From assembly GCA_016721625.1 (NCBI GenBank), contig JADKHR010000001.1, positions 310,001 to 374,000 of the forward strand: a stretch of 64,000 nucleotides of DNA, in the 5' to 3' direction. The first letter of the stretch is position 1. Each line of letters starts with the position of its first letter. Origin of the DNA: Elusimicrobiota bacterium (GTDB lineage: Bacteria; Elusimicrobiota; Elusimicrobia; FEN-1173). The notes beneath the pieces were generated by a model that saw only the letters and a list, made by a program, of their open reading frames with translations, ran no database searches and was not told where the DNA came from. A program made the position numbers and the translations under genes. Shown piece after piece: positions 18,663 to 29,102 of this stretch.

Positions 18663-19145
18663 GTGAACTTTAAAAAAGCGGTTATTTTGGCGATTCTTAT
18701 GGGAACAGTTGGCCATTCCGCTTTTGGACAGGACGTTCCTCATGGTTGGTCTCTCAGCCTCAACGTGCCGGGGGTTGGGGTGCGCTGGGTGGGTCGTGCC
18801 CTGGGAGTTGAGGCCCGGGTCCAGAGCCTTTCGTCTGCGGGGGAACGCACCTCCTTTGCCGGACTTCGCTTTTTCCGTTTCTTTTCCCTGTCCTCACGGC
18901 TTCATTGGTACCCCGGGATTGAAACCGGCATTTTTCGATACGAAGACAGTGGTGTGACAGCGAAGGGGGGTGTCGTGGGTGCTTTTATAGGTGTCGAACG
19001 GGCCCTCACCGATCGTCTCTCATTAAACATCGATGCCGGCCCTTCCTACGGCCGCGCTGACGCCGGGGGTGGTGTCGAGGGTTCCACCTTAGACCTCGCG
19101 ATCAATACATCTCTCCAATGGCATATCGGACGACGTCGATCGTGA
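18663..19145 (+). CDS. Small outer-membrane beta-barrel protein
   Basis: The 160-residue product has a GTG start, a signal peptide (MNFKKAVILAILMGTVGHSAFG) and short amphipathic strands (GWSLSLNVPGVGVRWVG, YPGIETGIFRYE, SLNIDAGPSYGRA). It is probably a small beta-barrel. Its stop overlaps the GTG start of the beta-helix gene by 3 bases, implying translational coupling. Function unknown. Confidence 0.65.
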   Translation: MNFKKAVILAILMGTVGHSAFGQDVPHGWSLSLNVPGVGVRWVGRALGVEARVQSLSSAGERTSFAGLRFFRFFSLSSRLHWYPGIETGIFRYEDSGVTAKGGVVGAFIGVERALTDRLSLNIDAGPSYGRADAGGGVEGSTLDLAINTSLQWHIGRRRS

Positions 19146-20929
19146 AGAACCGTTTCTTTCTGTTGTTATTGGCGGCCCTCCCTGCGACAGCGGCGCAATT
19201 TGGCACCGTCGGCGTCGCCCGTCAAGCCGGACGGGAAGCGCGCGACAAAACACTCGAGAACCCTCCCGCGTCCCCCGCGTATTTTGTCGACGCCAGCCTG
19301 GGGGATGACGGGGCCTCCGGCTCTTCCAGTGATCTCCTTGGAAAACCCTCGCACGGGTAGCGTCCGCTCCCCTTCCCTCCGGTACGGTGGTCTACCTTAA
19401 GCGCGGCGAAACAGGTGCAGAACAGCTCACCGTCCCGTCCTCGGGTTTACTCTCGACGCCTATGGCACTGGCGCTGCGCCAAGAATTGACGGCTCCCGCA
19501 TGCTTGCGGGTTGGACCAGCCTTGGCTCGGGGCTCTATTCACAGGCGGTTCTTCTTTCCCCAGGCGAGGCGTTGGGCAACATTTCCGAGAATGGGACACT
19601 GATGGCTTTTGTCCCTTGGAACACGGATCCGACAACCACCTTCGCGGGCCAGTCGGTGGGAACGTATGCGTTCGATTTCGCTCTGTCAACGATTTACATT
19701 AAACCTGCCGCTGCTCCCGCGGGTTCTGTTTACAGGGCCAGCGTCAAGATCTTCGGGGTTCTGGCCGCTTCCAAGAGCAACATTGTCATTCGAAATATCC
19801 ATATCACCCGGTTCAGTCTCAACGGCGTGCTTTTCGAAAATTGCCGTGGCTGCTCTGTTTCTTCCGTTGAAATCTCGGATGGGGGCGGGGCTGTTATCGC
19901 CCCAAACCCGGCCGCACCCCCGACCTATATTTACGCCGGTAACGGCGTCGAGTTCGACACCAATTCTTCGGAAGGGTCTGTCACCGGGGTAAGCGTATTC
20001 CGGGTGTTTGACAGCGGCATCTCTCCCCAAACCTTTCACAGCAACAACACGGTTTCGGGAATTGACATTCGGGACTCGACCATCGACCGTTGCGGTTTCG
20101 CTGGGGTGGAAATCTCGGTCCTGAGCAACGGCGGCACCACCGGCAGTTCGATCACGGACGTCACTGTCGCGGGAGTCCTCGTTGCCAACACCGGTCGCGG
20201 CTGGTCCGGCCGCCGCTATGGCACGGAGGGTCACGGCATCCGCGTGATGGCCGATGCCGGAGCGGGCACCATGTCTGGAATCCGGTTGGAGCGGTGCACG
20301 ATCAGCAACTCCATTGGGGATGGCGTTCGGTTGGTCGGCAACATCGGCGGAGTTCTCCTGCACCGGATGAACGTTAAAATTAACGACCGTGGCATCGCCG
20401 TTGCCGATCCCACAGCCACCTCGCTCAGTCTCACTTTAACGTCTTCACTTATCCACCAAAACGGTCAGGGGGGGCTTGTTTACAACGCGCCTACGGCCGC
20501 CGGCCTACGCGTCTTTCAAAACACTTTTTTTAGCAACCCACCCATTCAGCTCGCCGTCTTCAACCAAGCGGGCGAAGCCCGCATCCAAAATAATATATTT
20601 CATACCACAGCCCCCGTCACCCACCTGTATTCCAGTGGGGTCCTTGTGGCGCCCGTCATTGACAACAATTGCTACACCGAAATGGGGAACATCGTGGGAT
20701 ACAACGGAACTCCTTACGCCTCGGTCGCTTCCTTTCGTTCCGGAACGGGGTTTGAAATGAACGGTGTCGGGGGCGATGTGGACTTGACGAACCCGATCGG
20801 TGGCGATTTCTCCCTTCAGCCTACCTCCGATTGCCGGGGCTCGGGGCGACAGGGTTGGGGGTAACCGCGGATTACATCGGCGGGGCCTTCGCCTCACCCC
20901 CCTCAAGCGGCGCTTTGGAATATCGCTAA
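19142..20929 (+). CDS. Right-handed parallel beta-helix protein, three frameshifts
   Basis: The protein starts with a signal peptide (KNRFFLLLLAALPATAAQ) and YFVDASLGDDGASG, the standard opening of secreted beta-helix (pectate-lyase-like) proteins. The coding then changes frame near 19340 (continuing SPWKTLARVASAPLPSG), again near 19440 (FTLDAYGTGAAPRIDG), and near 20830 (LGATGLGVTADYIGG up to the TAA at 20927). The central part, 19443-20830, has repeated strand-turn coils such as SNIVIRNIHITRFS and NNTVSGIDIRDSTIDRCGFAGVEI. The restored length is about 595 residues. Three shifts suggest either a decaying gene or a run of indel errors. A role in polysaccharide binding or cleavage is possible, but no catalytic set can be assigned. 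Confidence 0.7.
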
Positions 20930-20964
20930 CCTTCTCCAATATGGAACAGGGATTCACACCCAAC

Positions 20965-22818
20965 ATGGGAAATAGAGTATCCTTGACGCTATTCTGTCTC
21001 ATGATTTTCATGGCTTCTACTGGAAAGTGCGAATCGCCTGTCAAAACGTTCAAACTACGAAAAAAAATTTCACTGTCGGTAAAAGAGAGGATTCCCAAAC
21101 CAAAACCGACTAAGGTCTCCATTGTAATTGAAGAAGTAAAGGTTCAGCAGTGGGATCCTAATACAGAAGGGGATCGCCCCCATTTCCCCTTTAATAACCC
21201 CGTTACCGCTGTAGAGATTCATGCGACCTTTTATTCGACCATTATATTGCCTGAGGGGTATTTTCCTCGACCCCCAAGCCTCAGCTTCCTTTCCGATGAT
21301 GGGAGTCCGACCTGGGAGGGGAAATGTCGCCTGTTCCCTCTTTCAAAAGAAGACAGAGCTAAAGCGAGGTACGGACCCCTGGAGGGTCCTAGGTCTTCTG
21401 CAGATTATTATCATCGAGTGTATGTTCAATCGGGAACTCGACGATTGGTCCTGGTAATTGGTGGTAGTTTTGAAAAACATCCTCCCTATCTCCTTATTGA
21501 CATAGAAACCGGAAAAACTAAATTCTGTTTTACTGAGAAACCTCCATACAACCCCAAAAAAATCAAACCGGGCCTACCACCCCCCGCTGAACCGACCGCT
21601 CTTTGGACTTTTCCCACAGCAGACCAGATGGATCCTCCACTTCCTTCGGATTCATACCCTGACGGTTTGGCAATACCCTTTATGGCAGCCCCTAATGGCA
21701 CCACCTTTGTCGAAAGATGGAATCCCGCGCGAATTCAGTGCCTTGATGGGGAAACTGGCCGCGTCCGTTGGGAATATCCATTGCCCGGCAGATTGGACAA
21801 TTTCGGCAGGCCTCTCGAAGGAAGATATGACTCGGACACCCTGAAATTCGTGACAGGAATTGGTGACATTCTGATTAAAGAAGGATTTAGATCGTTGGTG
21901 TGTCTGTATAATGAAAATGGCACACGCAAATGGGAGGTAAAGGCCGAGCCATCAGAGTTTGCCAACTTCGAGATCGATGGGTTGCTTCTGTTTGGTGATG
22001 AAGGGGAGGTTATTGCACTGTCAGCACAAACAGGCACTGAGATCTGGCGATGGCGATGGGGAATTGAAAAACATGGGGAATTGCAGATTGGTCCTGCCAT
22101 AGGACTTGGCATATATAATCAAATGGCTTTGGTGGGAACACATTCAGATTATGGGCAAGATAACTCTGGAAATGGGCAGTTTATCTTAACAATGTTGAGG
22201 GCAACGGATGGGACAGTGATTTGGCAAAAGGAAATATTAGATAACTATTGTATGGTGAGATGGTTTTCAAACAAGCGATTATTTATTCATAACGCTAATG
22301 AACCTTTTATACAAGAACTTGATCCAAATACTGGCAAAATGCTTTGGTCAAATCCGCGTCCGGAGAATGTCGGCAGCGCTAAATTGCAATGGTTTGATTG
22401 TCTGGGCAATCTCTATTTTGATCACCAAGTTCCGTCTCATGTGCATGCGCGTTTGCCTGGCGAAAAGGATTGTGAATGCTGGAAACTTAATTTTTCAAAA
22501 TACATCGACGGAAAAACGCTGCGATCTATCGATAAAATTCCTGATAACGTTGAAGTGCAATACATTAATGACCATCTCTTAAGCGATAACGGTGTTGTAA
22601 ATTTGTCCCCGGGAAAGGGACGAATCCAAAGAAACGACACAGGATCCATTTCAAGGTTCCCGACTGAATTGATCCGCAAAGTTCCAACCAGATTTGACAA
22701 TGTCCTACGGAGGGTTCGGTTGACTAACGGATTTGCCTGTATTTGTTTACGGAGGCGGGGATCGTGGGCAGGACGAGATGATACGCGGTGGATCTTCCTT
22801 GGGGTGAGGCCGGTTTAA
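20965..22818 (+). CDS. Exported PQQ-like beta-propeller protein, AT-rich
   Basis: The chosen ATG gives a short signal sequence (NRVSLTLFCLMIFMASTGKC), possibly with a lipid-modified Cys. The central and C-terminal region has repeats of the PQQ-propeller type, each with a G-x-x-x-W core: LDGETGRVRWEYPLPG, ALSAQTGTEIWRWRW, LRATDGTVIWQKE, LDPNTGKMLWSNPRP. No metal or PQQ ligands can be assigned, so a scaffold role is as likely as an enzyme. The gene is clearly more A/T-rich than its neighbours, which hints at horizontal transfer. The last 30 codons (RVRLTNGFACICLRRR onward) overlap the 3' end of the convergent Fic gene and may not be authentic. Confidence 0.65.
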   Translation: MGNRVSLTLFCLMIFMASTGKCESPVKTFKLRKKISLSVKERIPKPKPTKVSIVIEEVKVQQWDPNTEGDRPHFPFNNPVTAVEIHATFYSTIILPEGYFPRPPSLSFLSDDGSPTWEGKCRLFPLSKEDRAKARYGPLEGPRSSADYYHRVYVQSGTRRLVLVIGGSFEKHPPYLLIDIETGKTKFCFTEKPPYNPKKIKPGLPPPAEPTALWTFPTADQMDPPLPSDSYPDGLAIPFMAAPNGTTFVERWNPARIQCLDGETGRVRWEYPLPGRLDNFGRPLEGRYDSDTLKFVTGIGDILIKEGFRSLVCLYNENGTRKWEVKAEPSEFANFEIDGLLLFGDEGEVIALSAQTGTEIWRWRWGIEKHGELQIGPAIGLGIYNQMALVGTHSDYGQDNSGNGQFILTMLRATDGTVIWQKEILDNYCMVRWFSNKRLFIHNANEPFIQELDPNTGKMLWSNPRPENVGSAKLQWFDCLGNLYFDHQVPSHVHARLPGEKDCECWKLNFSKYIDGKTLRSIDKIPDNVEVQYINDHLLSDNGVVNLSPGKGRIQRNDTGSISRFPTELIRKVPTRFDNVLRRVRLTNGFACICLRRRGSWAGRDDTRWIFLGVRPV

Positions 22819-23883
22819 GAATTCCCACGGACACAAGGTGGGCCAATTCGCGGAAGGCGGTTGCGCGACTCGCTCGAGTCATTCCCACGAATTTGCGTGT
22901 GGTCATTCCACCGGCAAACCCCTCTGGCTCACAATCCAACATAGCGTTCAGCGCCTTTCGTTGACGAGGGCTTAATTCAACAGCGGCGTGGTCTTGCCAA
23001 AACCGGGCTTTTGTCAGAATCGAGCTCAGGAGACCGTCGGAGTTTCGAATGGCGTCCGCGAGGGTGGTCAGGAACCAGAGGAGCCAGGGGGTAATGTCAA
23101 GAGACCCTTTTGAACAGCTTTCAAAACATCGTAGTAGGAGGACCGGTTATCCATGATGGCCGTGGACATGGAATAGCAACGCCGTCCCGATTTCTCATCT
23201 TGCGCAAGGGCTGTATCCGTTAACGCTCGAGCAATTCTTCCGTTGCCGTCCTCAAACGGGTGGATGGTCACAAAATAAAAATGACCCACCCCAGCCCTCA
23301 GAAGCCCATCCGTTGAAAGGGAGTCTTGGTTCCACCATTTTAGAAAGCGGGACATTTCGAGTGGAAGGCGGCGTTGGGGGGGGGCCTCGTAGTGAATTCG
23401 TTCATGGCCCAGGGGGCCCGAGACAACGCGCATCGGTTCAGTTCCCCGCCATTGCCCCACCCGGATCTTATGAAAACCCGAATAGCCCGTAGGAAAGAGA
23501 GCCGCCTGCCACCCTTTAAGGTGTTTGGCGGTTAAGCGATTATTGAAATGAAGAGTGGCGTCCAACAAAACATCCACCAGCCCATCGATCGAACGGGCGG
23601 CACGCGGCAGTCCCGCCGTGGGAAGGCCCAACCGCCGCGCCACCGATGACCGGACAGCCGCCGGATCCAACAGTTCTCCTTCAATGGCCGCGGTCTTGAT
23701 CGCCTCAGCCGTCAAAACGCGGGATTCCGATTCCTTTGCCAAATCAATCCCGAGCCCCGACATCTTTTGCAAAAGGGCCCCCTGGACCAATCGAACTTGA
23801 GACAAGGAAGAAAGCAAAGACTCCGCTTTCCATGTAAAAGTCGGCCAATCCGGGGATTGCCAAATGTAACGTAAACGCTCCAT
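22724..23883 (-). CDS. Fic-family AMP-transferase with DUF4172 domain, frameshifted
   Basis: An N-terminal DUF4172 domain (LRYIWQSPDWPTFTW) is followed by an inhibitory-helix motif TAAIEG, fitting (S/T)xxxE(G/N), and the Fic catalytic motif HPFEDGNGRIAR. These are the features of a class II Fic enzyme that attaches AMP to target proteins. The frame breaks at about 23107: CAAAAGGG would need one more A. This leaves a premature stop after LPPGSSGS. The C-terminal part then continues as SLDITPWLLWFL, and a winged-helix domain (TRASRATAFRELAHLVSVGIL) follows to 22724. The restored length is about 386 residues, normal for the family. No antitoxin partner is adjacent. Confidence 0.8.
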
Positions 23884-24014
23884 AATGTGAAGCGATTATA
23901 GCTCCCAATCGCCTCACGCGCAAGGTCTGTTACGTTTTTTTAAAAACCCCCAAAAATATTGATTAGCTGATCGTTAAATGCCAACATCTTGTTTAGGTCA
24001 AAGGGAGGCCTTCC

Positions 24015-26405
24015 ATGAAAAGAAATGCTCCATCATCGTGGTCTCAAATGGCAAAAACCGGTTTGGCTTTGATTGTGGGGGGAACCCCGGCGTCGGCGAC
24101 GGTCCCGAACGTTGAAAAGAAATCCGTCCCCGACGGATTGGATCGATCGGTTCTCCCCATCAAAGAACCTTCCTACCCCATTGTGACGGAATTGGACGCT
24201 CGGAAGGCCAACGCCCCGTCGCGGTTCAACGTCAAGGCCCCGGCCAACGCGCCGAACGTGGTCGTCGTTCTGCTGGACGATATCGGGTTCGGCCATTCCA
24301 GCGCGTTCGGCGGACCAATCCATATGCCGAATTTGGAACGCCTCGCGGCTAACGGTCTTCGCTACAACCGGTTCCACACGACGGCGCTCAGTTCTCCGAC
24401 CCGCACGGCGCTTCTGACCGGTTACAACCATCACTCCAATAACGCCGGAGCCATCATGGAAGTGGCCACGGCTTTTCCCGGCAACACGGGGATCCGTCCG
24501 CAAACCATCACGCCGGTGGCCCAGGTGCTCCGAATGAACGGCTACAACACGGCCGCCTTCGGCAAATACCATGAAACGCCCCCCTGGGAAGGATCCGTTT
24601 CGGGTCCCTACGACCGCTGGCCCACGGGATCGGGGTTTGAAAAGTTTTATGGATTTATCGGGGGCGAGACCAATCAATGGCACCCCATGATCTACGACGG
24701 CATCACGCGGGTCTATCCCGACGTGGAAGCCCCCGGGTACCATTTTACGACGGACATGACCAGCCAGGCCATTCGCTGGATGAACACCCAGCAATCGCTC
24801 ACGCCGGAGAACCCCTTCTATATGTATTTCGCTCCCGGCGCCACCCACGCGCCGCACCATGTTCCGAAATCCTTCATTGAAAAATACAAAGGAAAGTTCG
24901 ACCAAGGCTGGGACAAATTGCGCCAGGAAACATTAGCGCGGCAAAAAAAGTTGGGCATTGTTCCCAAGAACACACGGTTGGCCCCGAAACCGGCCGACAT
25001 CAAAGATTGGTCGGTGTTGTCCGCGGACGAAAAACGGCTTTTCGCCCGGCAGATGGAGGTGTACGCCGGGTTCGCCGAACACACGGACTTGGAAGTGGGC
25101 AGGTTGATACAGGCCATTGAGGCCCGGGGGGAAATGGACAACACCCTGTTCTTCTACATTGTCGGCGACAACGGCTCCAGCGCCGAGGGCGGCATGATCG
25201 GCATGTTCAATGAAAACACCTATTTCAATTCGGTTCAGGAGACCCTGGATATGCAGTTACAACGGATCGACGATTTGGGGACAGAAAAGACCTACAACCA
25301 TTTCGCGGCCGGCTGGGCCATCGCCGGCAACACGCCGTTCACCTGGTCCAAACAAGTGGCCTCGAACTTCGGCGGGACGAGAAACGGGACGGTGGTCCAT
25401 TGGCCCGCTGGGATCAAGGCCAAAAACCAAATCCGCTCCCAATTTCACCATGTTGTCGATGTAGCGCCCACCATCTACGAGGCGACGGGCGTTCCCGCCC
25501 CCCGCGTGGTGAACGGCATTGAACAACGGCCCATGGAAGGCGTGAGCATGGCTTACTCCTATGAAAACGGCAAAGCGCCCGACGCCCGGAAAACCCAATA
25601 TTTCGAGATGATCGGCAACCGGGCCATCTATCACGACGGTTGGTTTGCGGGAACCATTCATAAAGCGCCCTGGGAAGCCCAACCGCGCCGTCCTCTGGCG
25701 GAGGATGTTTGGGAGCTTTACAACGTGAACGAGGACTTTAGCCAGTCCCGGAATCTCGCCGCAAAATATCCGGAAAAACTCGAAGCGCTCAAAAAGCTGT
25801 TCATGGAAGAGGCGGTCAAATTCAACGTCTTGCCAATCGACGACCGAAGCATCGAGCGTTTTGATCCCGCTATCGCCGGGCGTCCGGACCTCATGAACGG
25901 GCGCACGAAACTGGTTCTCTACGAAGGTGCGACCGGCATCCCCGAAAATGCGTTCATTAATGTTAAGAACACCTCGCTGGCCATTACCGCCGATCTCGAC
26001 ATCCCGGCCGACGCTTCCGGCGTGATCCTCTGCCAAGGGGGGGACTTTGGTGGTTGGACCCTCTATCTGATGGATGGAAAACCCGCTTACTCCTACAATT
26101 GGGTGGGATTGGAAACCTACACCGTGACGGCCACACAAAAGGTCCCGGCGGGGCCCCACACGCTCAAATTCGCCTTTGATTACGCGGGCGGTCGAGGGGC
26201 CGGAGGAAAGGGAACGATTTTCCTGGACGGCAAAAAAATCGCCGAGGGGCTGATCGCAAAAACCAACGCCAACACCTTCGGCATCGACGAATCCGCCGAT
26301 GTGGGCACGGACGAAAACACCCCCGTGTTCCCGGCATACCACAAGAAAGAAAAATTCACCGGGAAGATCCGCCAAGTCACCGTAGAGACGTTCCCCGCGA
26401 AATAA
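24015..26405 (+). CDS. Arylsulfatase, Ser-type, long form
   Basis: A 796-residue paralogue of the sulfatase at 15758, with the same domain order. The metal motif is NVVVVLLDDIGFGH (residues 81-94), the formylglycine site SSPTR (Ser126-Arg130), then GKYHE and VGDNGSSAEGG. A beta-rich C-terminal extension (GGWTLYLMDGKPAYSYNW, GTIFLDGKKIAEG) follows. AAAGGGAGGCCTTCC precedes the ATG and the N-terminus is a weak signal sequence. The Ser in place of Cys means it depends on a maturase able to act on Ser, such as the radical SAM type encoded at 9657. Catalase-peroxidase lies 24 bases downstream. Substrate unknown. Confidence 0.92.
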   Translation: MKRNAPSSWSQMAKTGLALIVGGTPASATVPNVEKKSVPDGLDRSVLPIKEPSYPIVTELDARKANAPSRFNVKAPANAPNVVVVLLDDIGFGHSSAFGGPIHMPNLERLAANGLRYNRFHTTALSSPTRTALLTGYNHHSNNAGAIMEVATAFPGNTGIRPQTITPVAQVLRMNGYNTAAFGKYHETPPWEGSVSGPYDRWPTGSGFEKFYGFIGGETNQWHPMIYDGITRVYPDVEAPGYHFTTDMTSQAIRWMNTQQSLTPENPFYMYFAPGATHAPHHVPKSFIEKYKGKFDQGWDKLRQETLARQKKLGIVPKNTRLAPKPADIKDWSVLSADEKRLFARQMEVYAGFAEHTDLEVGRLIQAIEARGEMDNTLFFYIVGDNGSSAEGGMIGMFNENTYFNSVQETLDMQLQRIDDLGTEKTYNHFAAGWAIAGNTPFTWSKQVASNFGGTRNGTVVHWPAGIKAKNQIRSQFHHVVDVAPTIYEATGVPAPRVVNGIEQRPMEGVSMAYSYENGKAPDARKTQYFEMIGNRAIYHDGWFAGTIHKAPWEAQPRRPLAEDVWELYNVNEDFSQSRNLAAKYPEKLEALKKLFMEEAVKFNVLPIDDRSIERFDPAIAGRPDLMNGRTKLVLYEGATGIPENAFINVKNTSLAITADLDIPADASGVILCQGGDFGGWTLYLMDGKPAYSYNWVGLETYTVTATQKVPAGPHTLKFAFDYAGGRGAGGKGTIFLDGKKIAEGLIAKTNANTFGIDESADVGTDENTPVFPAYHKKEKFTGKIRQVTVETFPAK

Positions 26406-26429
26406 GCGAGAGCGGATTGAAGGAGTGCG

Positions 26430-28629
26430 ATGATGAGTGACAATGCCAAGTGCCCGTTTGCTGGAAATTCAGGAAAAACCGCCGCTGCCGGCGGAGGGGC
26501 CTCCAACCGTGACTGGTGGCCTCGCCAATTGAACCTGGGTATTTTACACCAGCACGCGCCATCGTCCAACCCCATGGGAGCCGATTTCAATTACGCGGAG
26601 GAATTTAAGAAACTCGATTTGCCCGCCTTAAAGAAAGATTTGTTCACGCTTATGACCAGCTCTCAAGATTGGTGGCCCGCGGACTGGGGCCATTACGGAG
26701 GATTGTTCATTCGAATGGCCTGGCATAGCCGGGACCTACCGTACCGCCGACGGGCGCGGGGGCGCGGGCACGGGAAACCAACGGTTTCCGCCAGTGAACA
26801 GTTGGCCCGATAACGGAAACCTGGACAAGGCACGGCGTCTGCTTTGGCCCATCAAACGGAAGTATGGAAACAAAATATCCTGGGCCGATCTAATGATTCT
26901 GGCGGGCAACTGCGCGTTGGAGTCCATGGGCTTTAAAACGTTTGGCTTTGGCGGGGGCCGCGTGGACATCTGGCAACCCGAAGAAGACATATATTGGGGC
27001 CGTGAAACGTCTTGGCTGGGAGATAAACGCTACAGCGGCGATCGTCAATTGGAAAACCCCTTGGCCGCCGTTCAGATGGGGCTCATTTACGTGAATCCCG
27101 AAGGCCCCAACGGCAACCCCGACCCAAAACTCTCGGGCCGCGATGTGCGCGAGACGTTCGCCCGTATGGCCATGAACGACGAAGAAACGGTGGCACTCGT
27201 GGCTGGTGGCCACACTTTCGGCAAAGCCCACGGCGCGGGAGACCCAAAACTTGTGGGACCCGAACCCGAAGCCGCCCCCATGGAAGAGCAGGGCCTCGGT
27301 TGGATCAACAAACTGGGCACTGGCAAGGGCGTCCATACCACCACCAGCGGCATTGAAGGCGCCTGGAAACCCAACCCCACCCGATGGGACAACGGTTACT
27401 TCGATATGCTGTTTGGTTACGAATGGGAGCTGGTCAAAAGCCCGGCGGGCGCTTGGCAGTGGTTGGCCAAAGACGTCAAGCCCGAACACATGATCCCCGA
27501 CGCCCATGACCCATCTAAAAAGAACCGGCCTATGATGACCACCGCGGACCTGTCGTTGCGTTTCGACCCGGCCTACGAGCCCATTTCCCGCCGGTTCCAT
27601 AAGGATCCAAAGGCTTTCGCCGACGCCTTTGCCCGCGCTTGGTTTAAGCTCACCCATCGGGACATGGGACCCAAAACCCGTTACCTCGGCCCCGAAGTCC
27701 CGGCGGAAAACCTGATCTGGCAAGACCCTGTTCCTTCGTTGAATCATCCTCTTATCGACGACAAGGACATCGTTCACCTAAAAGCCAAAATATCGGCCTC
27801 GGGCCTGTCGGTGTCGGAACTGGTGTCCACCGCCTGGGCGTCGGCGTCCACCTTTCGCGGCTCGGACAAGCGCGGAGGCGCCAACGGCGCGCGCGTTCAA
27901 CTGGCGCCGCAAAAAGAGTGGGAGGTTAACCAGCCGGCGCAGTTGGCCAAGGTTTTGGGCGCGCTTGAAACCATTCAGCGCGCCTTCAACGCCGCCCAAA
28001 CGGGCGGTAAAAAAGTGTCCCTGGCGGACCTCATTGTGCTGGCCGGGGCCTGCGGTGTTGAATCGGCGGCCAAAGCCGCCGGGCATCCCGTGGCCGTGCC
28101 CTTCACCCCGGGCCGCACCGACGCTTCGCCTGAACAAACCGACGGGGAATCCTTCGCCGTCTTAGAACCCCAAGCCGATGGATTCCGCAATTACCAGAAA
28201 AAGAACTTCGCCGTCGCCGCCGAAGAACTGTTGGTGGACAAGGCCCAACTCTTAACCTTAAGCGCGCCGGAAATGTCGGTGCTTGTGGGGGGACTGCGTG
28301 TTCTGGGAGCCAACGCGGGCCGCTCGTCTCACGGCGTGTTAACCACGCGGGTCGGCGAACTAACGAACGACTTCTTCGTTCACCTCTTGGACATGGGAAC
28401 CGTGTGGAAACCCACCTCCGAAGCCGCGGACGCTTTCGAAGGCCGAGATCGAAAAACGGGCAATCTAAAATGGACCGCCACTCGCGTGGACCTGGTGTTT
28501 GGGTCCAACGCCCAGTTGCGCGCCCTGGCCGAGGTGTATGCCCAAGAGGATTCGGGGGGAAAATTCGTTAAAGACTTTGTCGCGGCCTGGACCAAAGTCA
28601 TGAACTTAGACCGCTTCGATCTACGATAA
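26430..28629 (+). CDS. katG: Catalase-peroxidase KatG, frameshifted
   Basis: A bifunctional haem enzyme that removes hydrogen peroxide. The distal site Arg95-Trp98-His99 is visible in LFIRMAWHS. Immediately after, the frame breaks: AGCC at 26727-26730 would need two more bases (AGCGCC) to give the family sequence SAGTYRTADGRGG, which is found in the next frame through to 28629. The proximal haem ligand is in AGGHTFGKAHG, and the Tyr (YVNPEGP) and Met (RMAMND) that cross-link to the distal Trp are present. The duplicate C-terminal domain is intact. The restored length, about 733 residues, is normal. A GAAGGAGTGCG ribosome-binding site precedes the ATG, 24 bases after the sulfatase. Confidence 0.9.
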
Positions 28630-29102
28630 TTCTCCCGATCGCCTTTATGCCCGGCCGTTGATCGGCATTGTTCACATTATTGTTTCTAATCGCCCCTACT
28701 TGTCTGTTATAAAAACGAACGATGTTGTTATTTATGTTGATTAAGTAACTTTATCATGTTATTTAGTTGACATAGAATTTTTACAAAATAATGGGTCTTC
28801 TGGGTTTCGTGTATAAAAACATTGAATTTTTGTCGTCGATCAGGCGCTCTTCAAAACCTGTCCTGGCCACTTGTCGTTCCGGGCGGCTGGCCGGCCCCTT
28901 CTTTTGGCACGCAAAGAGGGGGAAAGACGTGTTGCGCCGTTTGGACGGGCGGCTCATATGTCCCTTCGGGCCGGTCTCTGGGCTTCGCCAAGGCGAACCG
29001 GCTGGCGGCCAATCGCCGGCACAACGCGCGCCGCACGCAAAACGTCGTCTACAGGGGGGCGAGTCCAAAAAATCAACATGTCGAACGGAAGATCCAAAAT
29101 AA
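28630..29102. other. Long intergenic region, unexplained
   Basis: The first 160 bases are very A/T-rich, in contrast with the flanks. The rest is G/C-rich and open on both strands in several frames, without a ribosome-binding site, codon bias or recognisable protein. The Arg/Pro/Gly-rich translations look like non-coding sequence. It could be a dispersed repeat or a remnant of mobile DNA; nothing definite is seen. Confidence 0.4.
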
